Below are positions 1-7,938 of a DNA stretch of 16,272 nucleotides, one piece after another. Position numbers and translations under genes: made by a program. Position 1 is the stretch's first letter. Each line of letters begins with the position of its first letter. The stretch is from positions 1-16,272 of the forward strand of contig RFNI01000182.1 in NCBI GenBank assembly GCA_009927245.1, in the 5' to 3' direction. The notes under the pieces are model-generated. The model was not told the DNA's origin. It saw only the letters and a program-made list of their open reading frames with translations, and searched no databases. The DNA comes from Actinomycetota bacterium (GTDB lineage: Bacteria; Actinomycetota; Actinomycetes; Actinomycetales; Microbacteriaceae).

Positions 1-530
1 GATGTGAACCTGTTCCGTTACCAGCCAACAGTTATCCACGGCAGCCTAACTAGCCAAAGTCTTTTGAGCCAGGGATCAGAATCACTGGAGTAACAGACTG
101 GGCGGGCTTACGAGTTGATGATCCTGCTCTTGACCTAGCTGCTATTTATGGTGAGGCTGCCCCTGAGATTTCTGCTGCCATTACTTTGGCTTATGAAGGC
201 AACATCAGAGCAGACCGAAACCTTCGCCAGCGAGCAAACCTTTACTTCGAACTCTCGCTAGCCAGTTACCTCTTGCAGAGTTCAGAGCTTGGTGATGAAG
301 AAGGTGTCGCAGAAGCTGAAAACATGTTGGCAAGTCTGCTCAACGACCTAAACGATGGAGTGCTACCAACACTTACCCCTTCTGAGTTTGCGGTTAGTGC
401 TCCTGAGGTGGTTACCCCGATTTCAGCAGCCTCAAGTTTCACCGCTCCAGTCACAGTGGTTACTGAGAACCTGGAGATTATTGACCTGAATGAGCCTGAG
501 AAGCCTAAGTCAGAAGACGAACTGTTCTAA
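1..530 (+). CDS. APH-fold phosphotransferase, C-terminal part; 5'-truncated by window edge and frameshifted
   Basis: The reading frame enters from the window edge and contains the kinase catalytic-loop region (VIHGSLTSQSLL, bases 34-69). It then changes frame near base 82 to ITGVTDW...DDPALDLA, which is the metal-binding Asp loop and following Asp of aminoglycoside/macrolide-phosphotransferase-like (APH) kinases. Losing one A from an AAA run at about 79-83 explains the switch, because restoring it joins QSLLSQGSE directly to ITGVTDW. The loop reads HGSL, not the family's HGDL, so the usual catalytic Asp is Ser here. The alpha-helical C-terminal region ends in an acidic tail (PKSEDELF). The substrate cannot be told. 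A likely short terminator and then the DUF3107 gene follow on the same strand. Family assignment is fairly secure; activity is doubtful. Confidence 0.72.
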
Positions 531-555
531 AAGGCACAAACCTAGCCTCTTTTTT
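529..555 (+). terminator. possible weak intrinsic terminator after the phosphotransferase
   Basis: AGGC at 532-535 can pair with GCCT at 545-548 across a 9-nt loop. Flanking A and T bases extend the stem with a one-base bulge, and a T run (550-555) follows. The core stem is only 4 bp, so the call is tentative. Confidence 0.33.
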
Positions 556-559
556 GGCG

Positions 560-565
560 TAATCT
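560..565 (+). promoter_or_regulatory. candidate -10 element for the DUF3107 gene
   Basis: TAATCT matches TANNNT. Transcription would start near 572, leaving a leader of about 15 nt that includes the purine-rich stretch GAAAGAAAG (572-580), a possible ribosome binding site for the ATG at 588. No convincing -35 box is seen. Confidence 0.38.
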
Positions 566-587
566 ATTGGTGAAAGAAAGAAGCGTC

Positions 588-812
588 ATGGAAATCAGAA
601 TTGGGCTTAGAAACACTGCTCGCGAAATCGCATTCGAATCGAAGCAGTCAGCTGCTGAGGTTGAAGCAAGCGTTGAAAAGTCCCTCAACTCTGAAACTAA
701 GACTCTGAAGCTTGTCGATGACAAAGGTCGCATCTTCATTGTTCCAACTGATGCTTTGGCTTACGTTGAGATCGGTGCTGAAGAGGCCCGAAGAGTAGGA
801 TTTATCGCCTAA
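588..812 (+). CDS. DUF3107 family protein
   Basis: This is a 74-residue protein beginning MEIRIGL, the usual start of the actinobacterial DUF3107 family. It has a predicted beta-alpha-beta character and ends in ARRVGFIA. The frame is open further upstream to a GTG-type start at 567, but the ATG at 588 fits the family start and has a purine-rich stretch just before it. Its stop overlaps the next start by one base (TAATG), so the two genes are probably cotranscribed and translationally coupled. The function of DUF3107 is unknown. It has no signal peptide or membrane segment. Confidence 0.85.
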   Translation: MEIRIGLRNTAREIAFESKQSAAEVEASVEKSLNSETKTLKLVDDKGRIFIVPTDALAYVEIGAEEARRVGFIA

Positions 813-1078
813 TGGAACTTGTCTTTATTCTTGTCTACGGTTCAATCCTCGGCCTTATGGCTCCATACCTGCTAACTCGTAACGAGAGTTACGGTGTTCT
901 ACTAGCTCCAGCAATCGCATTGGTTTACGGTTTCGTTGCCTGGACCATCTGCACTTGGGCTGGTCTTAGCTACAGCGACTACTGGATTTGGACAATCACA
1001 ATGTTGGGTATGCCGGCAGCAATGATTCTAGGTATTCGATTTTTGGCTGGAAGCCGCGTCAAGCACGAGAGCGCTTAG
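812..1078 (+). CDS. small integral membrane protein, unknown function
   Basis: An 88-residue hydrophobic protein with three probable membrane segments at about residues 2-20, 27-50 and 55-78, and a short basic tail (SRVKHESA). The ATG shares one base with the stop of the DUF3107 gene, so the pair likely form a transcription unit. Its stop codon interlocks with that of the converging ferritin-like gene (bases 1075-1078, TTAG). I recognise no catalytic motif and assign no function; a small conserved actinobacterial membrane protein is the most that can be said. Confidence 0.78.
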   Translation: MELVFILVYGSILGLMAPYLLTRNESYGVLLAPAIALVYGFVAWTICTWAGLSYSDYWIWTITMLGMPAAMILGIRFLAGSRVKHESA

Positions 1079-1849
1079 GCAGCGAGACCGATAGTTTCCA
1101 TTCGAGCACTGTGTGCTCCAGTAAGTTCTGAAATCAAAGGCTCTAGTTTCGCGTAAGCGTCAAGGTTAACGGCATTCTCTTCTTCAACAGTTAGAACCTT
1201 GGTCTTAGGAACGTGGGCAAGTTTTCGGTTGTCAAAAGCAGCACGAAGCTCAAGGAGGACATCTCCCATGAGTCTTCTACCCCACAGTGCAAGTCTTGAA
1301 CCAAGAACAGGGTCAGCTGTGACAGCCTCGATCAAAACTCGTTTAGCAAACTTCTCAAATGTCTTATCTCTTAGTGCTTTCTCAACTTCTAACTGAAGTT
1401 CATCATCTAGACCAGATGCAAGCCTGAAATAGAAGTCATCAAGTAATCCGGAAGTTAGATACACCTTCACAATTACTTCATACCAATCAAGGCCCGTGGT
1501 GTTTGAGTGGAAGACAGCAATACGCTCCTTGAACGGATTCATCTGCTCAGCAGGATCTGCTCCGAGTTCACTCAACTTCTTTGAAAGTTGTCGATACTTA
1601 TCAAAACTTCTTGCAGCGCTTCAGATAGTTCTGCCTTAAACGCAGTGTTCGGTGAATACTTCAAGCTGAGGTGAGAATCTCAAAGTTTGCTAGGTGCAGG
1701 TAAGCAAGTTGACCTAGGAACGCTTTAGGTTCAGGTGTGTATGGGGCAAGGTTGATTGCTGTGGTGTTGCGAGCAATCTTCTCCTCTGTGCGAGGAGCTA
1801 CCGTCAGTTGCTTAGCAACTCGACGTAACCGCTTAAACCATTCGAACAC
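1075..1849 (-). CDS. ferritin-like fold protein (two apparent single-base deletions)
   Basis: The frame starts at GTG 1849 (FEWFKRLRRV) and runs through AFLGQLAYLHLANFEILT. It shifts near 1664 to SLKYSPNTAFKAELSEA, then near 1620 to SFDKYRQLSKKLSELGADPAEQ, and continues to the stop at 1075. The three pieces join smoothly into an all-helical protein of about 258 residues resembling the actinobacterial ferritin-like/MiaE-like family. Each shift equals one missing base (AA to A, then GG to G). No ExxH diiron signature is visible, so metal binding is uncertain. The GTG is supported by a -10 hexamer TAAGAT exactly 6 nt upstream and no Shine-Dalgarno, suggesting a leaderless mRNA. It is divergent from the DEAD-box helicase. 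Confidence 0.75.
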
Positions 1850-1855
1850 CGAACC

Positions 1856-1865
1856 ATCTTAACCT
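1856..1865. promoter_or_regulatory. divergent overlapping -10 pair: ferritin-like gene (-) and DEAD helicase (+)
   Basis: Bases 1856-1861 read TAAGAT on the minus strand, 6 nt before GTG 1849 (leaderless layout). Bases 1860-1865 read TAACCT on the plus strand and would start transcription near 1872, giving the helicase a leader of about 41 nt. The two hexamers share two bases. No -35 boxes are evident. Confidence 0.5.
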
Positions 1866-1913
1866 GCTAATGCGCAGATAGACTTGCCCTGACAAGACAG
1901 GCGGCCAAAACTT

Positions 1914-3260
1914 TTGGATTTTAGCGACTTAGGCATCGATGCAGACATCGTTGCAGCCCTTGCAACTAGAGGCATTACCAACCCATTCCCCATTCAAGAG
2001 CAGGCAATTCCCCTAGCTTTGACCGGTCAAGACCTAATTGGTCAGGCTAAGACAGGAACAGGTAAGACCCTAGGCTTTGGTCTACCAATCATTCAGAGAT
2101 TGGGGCAGAACCCAGAACATGGAGCAAAGGCTCTAGTTGTGGTCCCTACCCGTGAACTTGCTATTCAGGTAGCGGAAGACCTAACCCTGGCCGCTAGCAA
2201 CCGAGGAACTCAGGTTGTTGCTATCTACGGTGGTAAGTCATACGAAGGTCAAGTTGCTCAAATCGATGCAGGAGCACAGCTAATTGTTGGAACTCCTGGC
2301 CGTCTAATCGATCTAAGCAAGCAGAAGAAACTGGATCTTTCAAAGATTGAGTGCATGGTTCTGGATGAAGCAGACGAAATGCTCGACCTTGGTTTCCTTC
2401 CTGATGTTGAAAGGCTCTTTGCATTCACTCCAGCCGGTCGACAGACCATGCTGTTCTCTGCAACTATGCCTGGTCAGATTGTTTCGCTGGCGAGAAAGTA
2501 TCAGAACAAGCCAGTTCACATCAGAGTGAATGACCCAGACGAAGGTCACACTAAAGCAGACATCAAGCAGTTCTTCTACAGAGCTCACTCACTAGATAAA
2601 GATGAAGTAGTTGCTCGCATTCTTCAGGCTGAAGGTCGCGGCAAGACAGTTATCTTTACCAAGACCAAGCGTCAGGCAGCAAAAGTTTCCGAAGAGCTAG
2701 TAGATCGTGGTTTCAAAGCAACAGCCCTACACGGTGACATGTCTCAAGAAGCACGTGAACGTTCAATGGATGCATTCAGAGCAGGCAAGAAAGATATCTT
2801 GGTTGCAACTGAAGTCGCTGCACGAGGTATCGACGTTGATGATGTGACCCACGTAATCAACTACACAGTTCCAGAAGATGAGAAGGCATACCTTCACCGA
2901 ACTGGTAGAACTGGCCGTGCCGGTAGAACTGGTATCGCTGTTACCTTCGTTGACTGGGAAGATCTACTTCGTTGGTCAAACATCGATAAGGCTCTAGAGC
3001 TAGGTGTTCCAGAACCAGTTGAAACATATTCTTCTTCACCTCACCTTTTCACTGACCTTGACATTCCGGCTGGAACTAAGGGAAGAATTGCTGCCACTAA
3101 GCGACCTGCGGGTTGGAAGCCAGGCGATGACGATAAGCCAAAGGGATCTCCAAGACCGAAGAGCAAACCTAAGCCAAATACTCAAAAGCCCGCTTCTGCA
3201 AAACCTGCGGAGAATAAAAAACCTAGAAACCGCACTCGCACATACAAGCAAGGCGAATAA
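1914..3260 (+). CDS. DEAD-box ATP-dependent RNA helicase
   Basis: A 448-residue cytoplasmic RNA helicase that would unwind RNA duplexes using ATP, in ribosome assembly or mRNA turnover. Helicase motifs appear in order: Q motif (FPIQEQ, 25-30), Walker A (AKTGTGKT, 45-52), PTRELA (78-83), TPGR (127-130), DEAD (151-154), SAT (182-184), then ATEVAARGID and HRTGRTGRAG in the second RecA domain. The last 70 or so residues are rich in Lys, Pro and Arg, a typical RNA-binding tail. An in-frame TGA at 1890 and the absence of any ATG or GTG after it leave TTG 1914 as the start; AGGCGG at about 1898-1903 can serve as Shine-Dalgarno. The stop directly abuts that of the converging PHP gene. Confidence 0.95.
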   Translation: MDFSDLGIDADIVAALATRGITNPFPIQEQAIPLALTGQDLIGQAKTGTGKTLGFGLPIIQRLGQNPEHGAKALVVVPTRELAIQVAEDLTLAASNRGTQVVAIYGGKSYEGQVAQIDAGAQLIVGTPGRLIDLSKQKKLDLSKIECMVLDEADEMLDLGFLPDVERLFAFTPAGRQTMLFSATMPGQIVSLARKYQNKPVHIRVNDPDEGHTKADIKQFFYRAHSLDKDEVVARILQAEGRGKTVIFTKTKRQAAKVSEELVDRGFKATALHGDMSQEARERSMDAFRAGKKDILVATEVAARGIDVDDVTHVINYTVPEDEKAYLHRTGRTGRAGRTGIAVTFVDWEDLLRWSNIDKALELGVPEPVETYSSSPHLFTDLDIPAGTKGRIAATKRPAGWKPGDDDKPKGSPRPKSKPKPNTQKPASAKPAENKKPRNRTRTYKQGE

Positions 3261-4145
3261 TTAGGAAAGTGTTGGAGCTGTTCCAGTTCCAGCTGCAAGA
3301 ATTCTTTCCAGCATTTCTGGTGTTGTAGTTCTGACTCCTAAGACGTTGTCTTTCTTCTTGCCGCCAGAGCCGTGGTAGTCGCTTGAACCTGTCAAAATCA
3401 GATTGTGTTTAGCCGCGAATTTTTCCAAGACTTCTCTCATAGCTGGACTAACTTCTATGTGAGAAGTTTCTAGCCCAAGCAGTCCAGCCTCAACCATTTG
3501 TTCAAAGTGTTCCTCTGGGAAGAACTGCGCTGCATTTGAATCATCACCCAATCGAGATAGCGGGTGAGCTATCACTGGGACTCCACCAGCGTTTCTAACA
3601 ATCCTGATGATTTCCAGAACGTCTCTGGCTTTGATGGAAACGTAATAAGGAGAGCCTTTCGCAACCGGGCCGTTCCAAATGTCTTGAACATCATCAAAGC
3701 CACCGAGATCCCAAAGTGCTGAAACCAAGTCAGGTCTTCCAATTGTTGAGAGTTCTCTGGCTCCTGCCACGACCTTCTCGTAAGTTAGGTCTGGGTAATC
3801 AACTTGAAGATTTTCAACTAACTTCTTCATTCTGGTTTGTCTAAGCTCACGGTTTTCGACCAGTAAAGCCTGCAATTCGGGGTTATTGACATCCGGAAGG
3901 TAAGCCAGCAGATGTATGCCAACTTTATGGTCTTTGAATGTGCCTTGGGTTGTGATTTCAATCCCAGGAATAAAGGAGATTCCATACTTCTTGGCTAACT
4001 GAGCGGCTTCATCCCAGCCATCAGTGCAGTCATGGTCGGTGAGGGCAAAGACATCTATGCCGTGGTCCACGATTTTAGGGATTAGCTCTTCAATCTCGTC
4101 GACTCCGTCGGAGTATCTAGAGTGAATATGCAGGTCAATTTTCAT
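3261..4145 (-). CDS. PHP-domain phosphoesterase
   Basis: A 294-residue protein of the PHP (polymerase and histidinol phosphatase) family, close to the 3',5'-nucleoside bisphosphate phosphatase/RNase AM (YciV-like) group. Visible metal-site motifs are HIH (residues 6-8), YSDG (11-14), TDHD (36-39), PGIE (60-63), IAHP in the middle and SSDYHG near the C-terminus, so the trinuclear metal site appears complete. The likely role is hydrolysis of a phosphomonoester, possibly pAp or RNA 5' ends; the exact substrate is inferred. The ATG at 4145 has a strong Shine-Dalgarno (AGAAGGGG) at normal spacing, unlike most starts here. It diverges from aminopeptidase P and converges with the helicase. Confidence 0.92.
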   Translation of the reverse strand: MKIDLHIHSRYSDGVDEIEELIPKIVDHGIDVFALTDHDCTDGWDEAAQLAKKYGISFIPGIEITTQGTFKDHKVGIHLLAYLPDVNNPELQALLVENRELRQTRMKKLVENLQVDYPDLTYEKVVAGARELSTIGRPDLVSALWDLGGFDDVQDIWNGPVAKGSPYYVSIKARDVLEIIRIVRNAGGVPVIAHPLSRLGDDSNAAQFFPEEHFEQMVEAGLLGLETSHIEVSPAMREVLEKFAAKHNLILTGSSDYHGSGGKKKDNVLGVRTTTPEMLERILAAGTGTAPTLS

Positions 4146-4169
4146 TGAATCCCCTTCTCTTTACTTTCT

Positions 4170-4176
4170 TAAGGTA
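4170..4176. promoter_or_regulatory. divergent overlapping -10 pair: PHP gene (-) and pepP (+)
   Basis: TAAGGTA reads TAAGGT on the plus strand (4170-4175) and TACCTT on the minus strand (4171-4176), so the two TANNNT hexamers share five bases. Predicted leaders are about 19 nt for the PHP gene, containing its Shine-Dalgarno, and about 32 nt for pepP. Confidence 0.45.
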
Positions 4177-4213
4177 TCAGCAACCACTGACTCAAAAGTG
4201 GCAGAATAAAGAC

Positions 4214-5625
4214 ATGAGCAAAGACGCCGCTAAGAAACTAGCTGAACGTGGTTCAGCACGATCACACCGTCCAACAGGTAACAAGTTCGTCAAATACATT
4301 GGTTCGAACTGGAGCGCTGATTCAAACACACTCCCCAAGGAATCTAAGGTTGCGCCATTTGCAGCCGCTCGCAGAGATGCTGTTGCCAAAGCCTTCGAGG
4401 GAAAGATTATTGTTATCGAGGCAGGTCCTGAGACTGCTCGATCCAACGACACTTACTACCGCTACCGCCCACACTCAGCATTTGCTCACCTAACTGGTTG
4501 GGGTGCTGAGACAGTTCCAGATTCAGTTTTGGTTATTGACGCTAGAGGTAAGAAGCAGAAGTCTGTTCTTTATTTCAGAGAGACAGCCGGCAAGAACACA
4601 GATGAGTTTTTTGCAAACAGTCAGATCGGTGAGTTCTGGGTTGGTTCAAGACCAAACCTAAAGCAGGTCTCAGCGCTACTTGGAATTCAAACTAAATCTC
4701 TAAAAAAGCTTGAAGCTGATTTAGCTGAACACAAAAAGAAGCATGTCTTGACTCTGGCTAAGAGCACCAAGCTTGTTGAATTTGTCAGCGAACTTAGATT
4801 GATCAAGGACAGCTACGAAATTGCAGAGATGAAGAAGTCTGTTGCAGCGAGCATCAAGGGATTTGAAGCTGTTGTCAAAAACTTAGGTAAGCAACTAAGC
4901 ATCCTCGCGGTGAGCGCATTGTTGAGACAGCCTTCTTTGCCGAAGCTAGAGCAGAAGGCAATGACCTAGGTTATGAAACCATTGCTGCTGCAGGTGAGCA
5001 CGCTTGCACCCTGCACTGGATCATCAATAACGGACCAGTCAAACCTGGCGAACTACTTCTTCTAGATGCCGGTGTTGAGGTTGATTCCCTATACACAGCA
5101 GATGTGACTCGAACTCTTCCGATCAACGGTAAGTTCTCAAAGTTACAAAAAGAGATTTACCTGGCTGTTCTTGAAGCAGCTGATGCTGTATTCGCAATGG
5201 CAAAGCCTGGCGTTACCTATTCAGAGATGCACAAGACTGCGATGAAGGTTATTGCTCAGAAGACTGCCGAGTGGGGTTTCTATAAAGGTGGTTACGAAGA
5301 ATCTCTAAAGCCTGAGAACCAGTGGCACCGTCGTTGGATGATTCACGGAACTGGTCACCACCTAGGTCTTGATGTGCACGACTGTGCTCAGGCTAGACGT
5401 GAGATGTATCACGACCACGTTCTAGAAGAGGGCATGATCTTCACAATCGAACCTGGTCTTTACTTCCACAAGGATGACCTACTGGTGCCTAAGGAATTCC
5501 GCGGTATCGGTGTTCGTATTGAAGACGATGTCTTGGTTACCAAAACCGGTGTTCAGAACCTAACTGGAAAGCTACCTAGAAAGCCAGAAGAGATTGAAGC
5601 TTGGATGGCAAAGCTTCAGGCCTAA
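4214..5625 (+). CDS. pepP: Xaa-Pro aminopeptidase (aminopeptidase P), one apparent single-base deletion
   Basis: A metallopeptidase of family M24B that removes an N-terminal residue preceding proline. Residues up to about 165 form the aminopeptidase-P N-terminal domain (YYRYRPHSAFAHLTGW). The C-terminal pita-bread domain holds the metal ligands in DAGVEVD and ADVTRTLP, HGTGHHLGLDVHD, TIEPGLYF and GVRIEDDVLV. The frame breaks at about 4900: KNLGKQLS should run into HPRGERIVETAFFAEARAEG, and restoring one C (AGCATC to AGCCATC) does this, giving about 471 residues. Both halves keep all ligands. ATG 4214 is chosen over upstream TTG 4145 because MSKDAAKKLAERG is a plausible start and 4145 lies upstream of the promoter. 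The stop interlocks with the converging gene (CTAA, 5622-5625). Confidence 0.9.
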
Positions 5626-6134
5626 GTCTCTTGCTCGCCACCTTTTATAAAAGCTTGGCTAGCTTCGCTAGTTAGTTCATTTGGAACTAGAACTGCATAA
5701 CTATTGGCAACAACACTTGAAGCACTGGTGAAACTGCGCTTTGATTTGTTCATGCTGAAGCGAATTACCTGCCAAAGCATGCCAATACCTGATCCAACTG
5801 CAAGCGCTGAACCAATTGAGAATAACTGAATGGTTTGCTCAGACTTCGGGTCTGTCGATGATCCGAAAATGATGAACACAAATAGTCCTAGCCACAATCC
5901 GTTCATAGCCCCACCGAGAGCGACCTTGCCGTAATTGATTTTTGCTCGCACTCGCTCAACAGTTCTTAGGTCAGTTCCAACAATCGCTACTGATGCAGCA
6001 GGGAATTCACCCCTCAGAATGCGCTCAACGTAGCTGACAGCTTCTGGATATGTATTGAATTCAGCAACTGTTGCCCCGTTAGGCATACCTGCCCCGATAC
6101 CTGATGGGTTCTGTGAATTGTTCTTTTTTGCCAT
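5622..6134 (-). CDS. general-stress-protein-type (YflT-like domain) membrane protein
   Basis: A 170-residue protein. The N-terminal half carries ATVAEFNTYPEAVSYVERIL followed by VAIVGTDLRTVERV, the pattern of the general stress protein 17M/YflT-like domain. Two membrane segments follow (about 73-95 and 103-128), so the soluble domain is attached to the inner membrane. The function of this family is not established; it is commonly annotated as a general stress protein. It diverges from the MgtE-N/CBS operon, sharing a -10 region, so joint control with that operon is possible but unproven. The start is ATG 6134, with only a weak purine stretch before it. Confidence 0.82.
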   Translation of the reverse strand: MAKKNNSQNPSGIGAGMPNGATVAEFNTYPEAVSYVERILRGEFPAASVAIVGTDLRTVERVRAKINYGKVALGGAMNGLWLGLFVFIIFGSSTDPKSEQTIQLFSIGSALAVGSGIGMLWQVIRFSMNKSKRSFTSASSVVANSYAVLVPNELTSEASQAFIKGGEQET

Positions 6135-6167
6135 CTCACTAGTCTGCCAGAGTCCGCAAGCCTCGTC

Positions 6168-6175
6168 TAAGGTTA
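6168..6175. promoter_or_regulatory. divergent overlapping -10 pair: stress protein (-) and MgtE-N/CBS operon (+)
   Basis: The near-palindrome TAAGGTTA gives TAAGGT on the plus strand (6168-6173) and TAACCT on the minus strand (6170-6175), sharing four bases. The plus hexamer is followed by exactly 6 nt and then GTG 6180, the leaderless layout. The minus promoter would give a leader of about 29 nt. Confidence 0.52.
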
Positions 6176-6179
6176 AGAG

Positions 6180-7430
6180 GTGAGTGCAAATCGTGTTTTT
6201 GTTGCCCGTCTGGCGGGCTGTGGCGTCTTTGACCCGCTCGGCGATCGAGTTGGAAAAGTCATTGACGTTCTAGTGGCATACCGTAATTCCGGTGCCCCAA
6301 GAACAACTGGAATGCTTATTGAGATCACAGGTAGAAGAAGAGTCTTCGTTCCAATCGCCAGAGTCACCTCGATTGTCCCTGGTCAAGTGATTACCAATGG
6401 ACTCATCGACCTTCGCCGCTTTACCCAAAGAGGCCAAGAAGTCAGGATTGTCGCTGAGATGCTTGGCCGTAAGGTAAGCCTCAAGGATGGGTCTGGGCAG
6501 GCCACAATCGAAGACCTTGCCATTGAGCAGAATGCTCAGAAGGACTGGGTTGTCTCAGACCTTTTCGTCAGAAGACCTAAAACCTCCGCTACCCCTTTCG
6601 GCAGAGGAGCAACACTCTTTGTTGAGTGGAACGATGTTACTGAGCAGCAATCTGAAGAATCTCAGAGCGCTGAGCAATTGATTGCAACATACTCAGACAT
6701 GCTCCCAGCTGACCTTGCGAGTGCTTTGATGGATCTTCCCGAGGATCGAATGATTGAGGTTGCTGAGGAACTAGATGACGAACGTCTAGCTGATGTTCTG
6801 GAAGAGCTACCTGAAGAAGAGCAGATTGAGATTGTTCAGGACCTTGATGATGAGCGTGCTGCTGAGGTTCTAGATCTTATGCAACCAGATGACGCCGCCG
6901 ACTTGATGATGAACCTTCCTGAGGATCGTGCAGAAGCAATTCTTGATCTGATGGATGAAGAAGAAGCAGATGACATTCGTCGTTTGATGTCATTCGGTGA
7001 GTTCACCGCCGGTGGTCTTATGACTACAGAGCCAGTCATCTGTTCAGCAGATGCAACAGTTGCTGAAGCTATGGCCCTAATCCGCCGTAAGGAAGTTGCT
7101 CCAGCTCTTGCTGCTTCAGTATTTGTTACCCTGCCTCCGCACGAAACAACTACCGGCAGATATCTGGGTATGGTTCACTTCCAGAAACTGCTTAGGTATC
7201 CACCTCACGAGCGTCTTGGATCTTTGCTTGATACGGATGTTGAACCAGTTAGCGCTGAAACACACATCTCAAAGATTCACCGCACGCTAGCAAACTACAA
7301 CTTGGTTGCACTTCCTGTTGTTGACAAAGAAAACAAACTAATTGGCGTTGTCACAGTTGATGACGTTCTTGACCACCTATTGCCAGAAGACTGGCGAACC
7401 GAAGACGAGAGTGAGGTAAACCATGGCTAA
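6180..7430 (+). CDS. PRC-barrel / MgtE N-domain / CBS-pair protein without transporter domain
   Basis: A 416-residue soluble protein. Residues 1-95 look like a PRC-barrel (VGKVIDVLVAYR, VFVPIARVTSI). About 100-150 is a second beta-rich stretch. Residues 165-275 form an MgtE N-domain-like helical superhelix with repeated acidic LPEDR/LDDER units. Residues 280-410 form two CBS motifs (GLMTTEPV, then KLIGVVTVDDVLDHLLPED). MgtE itself would continue into a transmembrane channel; none is present, so this is probably a sensor of Mg2+ or a nucleotide and not a transporter. GTG 6180 lies 6 nt after a -10 hexamer with no Shine-Dalgarno. It overlaps the DUF1003 gene by 8 nt, forming an operon with it and mrp. 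Confidence 0.88.
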   Translation: MSANRVFVARLAGCGVFDPLGDRVGKVIDVLVAYRNSGAPRTTGMLIEITGRRRVFVPIARVTSIVPGQVITNGLIDLRRFTQRGQEVRIVAEMLGRKVSLKDGSGQATIEDLAIEQNAQKDWVVSDLFVRRPKTSATPFGRGATLFVEWNDVTEQQSEESQSAEQLIATYSDMLPADLASALMDLPEDRMIEVAEELDDERLADVLEELPEEEQIEIVQDLDDERAAEVLDLMQPDDAADLMMNLPEDRAEAILDLMDEEEADDIRRLMSFGEFTAGGLMTTEPVICSADATVAEAMALIRRKEVAPALAASVFVTLPPHETTTGRYLGMVHFQKLLRYPPHERLGSLLDTDVEPVSAETHISKIHRTLANYNLVALPVVDKENKLIGVVTVDDVLDHLLPEDWRTEDESEVNHG

Positions 7431-7938
7431 GTCATTAGACCGTCTTGATACCCCACTACTCGGTAAGAGAAAGAGCATCGTTCCTCGCATTGACCGCGAG
7501 AGATTCGGTCGCGCTTCTGAAACTTTCGCTAGAGCATTGGGAACCGGAAGTTTCCTAATTGGACTAACTGTCTTCTGTGCTCTTTGGTTGATTTGGAACA
7601 GCCTTGCACCGCAGACAGTGATCTTTGACCCTAAGGCCACCAACTTCACTTTGCTAACCCTTTTGCTATCCCTCCAGGCTTCATACGCTGCTCCCCTGAT
7701 TCTGCTAGCACAGAACCGTCAGGATGACAGAGACAGAGTAAAGACTGAGCAAGATAGACAACGTGCAGAACGTAACCTTGCTGACACTGAGTATTTAGCC
7801 AGAGAAGTTGTTGCACTGCGTCTTGCAATGGAGGAAGTTGCTACCAAGGAGTTCGTCAAAGATGAGCTTCGTGAAATGTTAGAAGAGCTGCTGTCTGAGC
7901 TAAAGGCTCAGGACAAGCCTGGCGATAAGACTGAATGA
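7423..7938 (+). CDS. DUF1003 membrane protein
   Basis: A 171-residue protein of the DUF1003 family. It has a basic N-terminus, a membrane segment at about 45-63 (LIGLTVFCALWLIW), a second at about 75-98 (LLTLLLSLQASYAAPLILLA) followed by the family signature QNRQDDRDR, then a long charged coiled-coil-like tail. The function of DUF1003 is unknown. It overlaps the upstream gene by 8 nt and the downstream mrp start by 4 nt (ATGA), so the three are almost certainly translationally coupled. The pairing with a soluble MgtE-N/CBS protein makes an Mg2+-linked membrane partner role conceivable, but this is only inference. Confidence 0.9.
   Translation: MAKSLDRLDTPLLGKRKSIVPRIDRERFGRASETFARALGTGSFLIGLTVFCALWLIWNSLAPQTVIFDPKATNFTLLTLLLSLQASYAAPLILLAQNRQDDRDRVKTEQDRQRAERNLADTEYLAREVVALRLAMEEVATKEFVKDELREMLEELLSELKAQDKPGDKTE

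Noticed and set aside
2221..2588. Several open frames of 60 to 82 codons antisense to or overlapping the DEAD helicase gene
   Set aside because: They lie wholly within a strongly conserved gene, have no family resemblance and no start signals.
4184..4201. CCACT/AGTGG inverted repeat in the leader of pepP
   Set aside because: The stem is only 5 bp with an 8-nt loop and no other riboswitch or attenuator features, so chance is the simpler explanation.
4145..4213. TTG 4145 as the start of pepP
   Set aside because: It precedes the candidate promoter and would overlap the PHP start codon; ATG 4214 follows the promoter and gives a family-like N-terminus.
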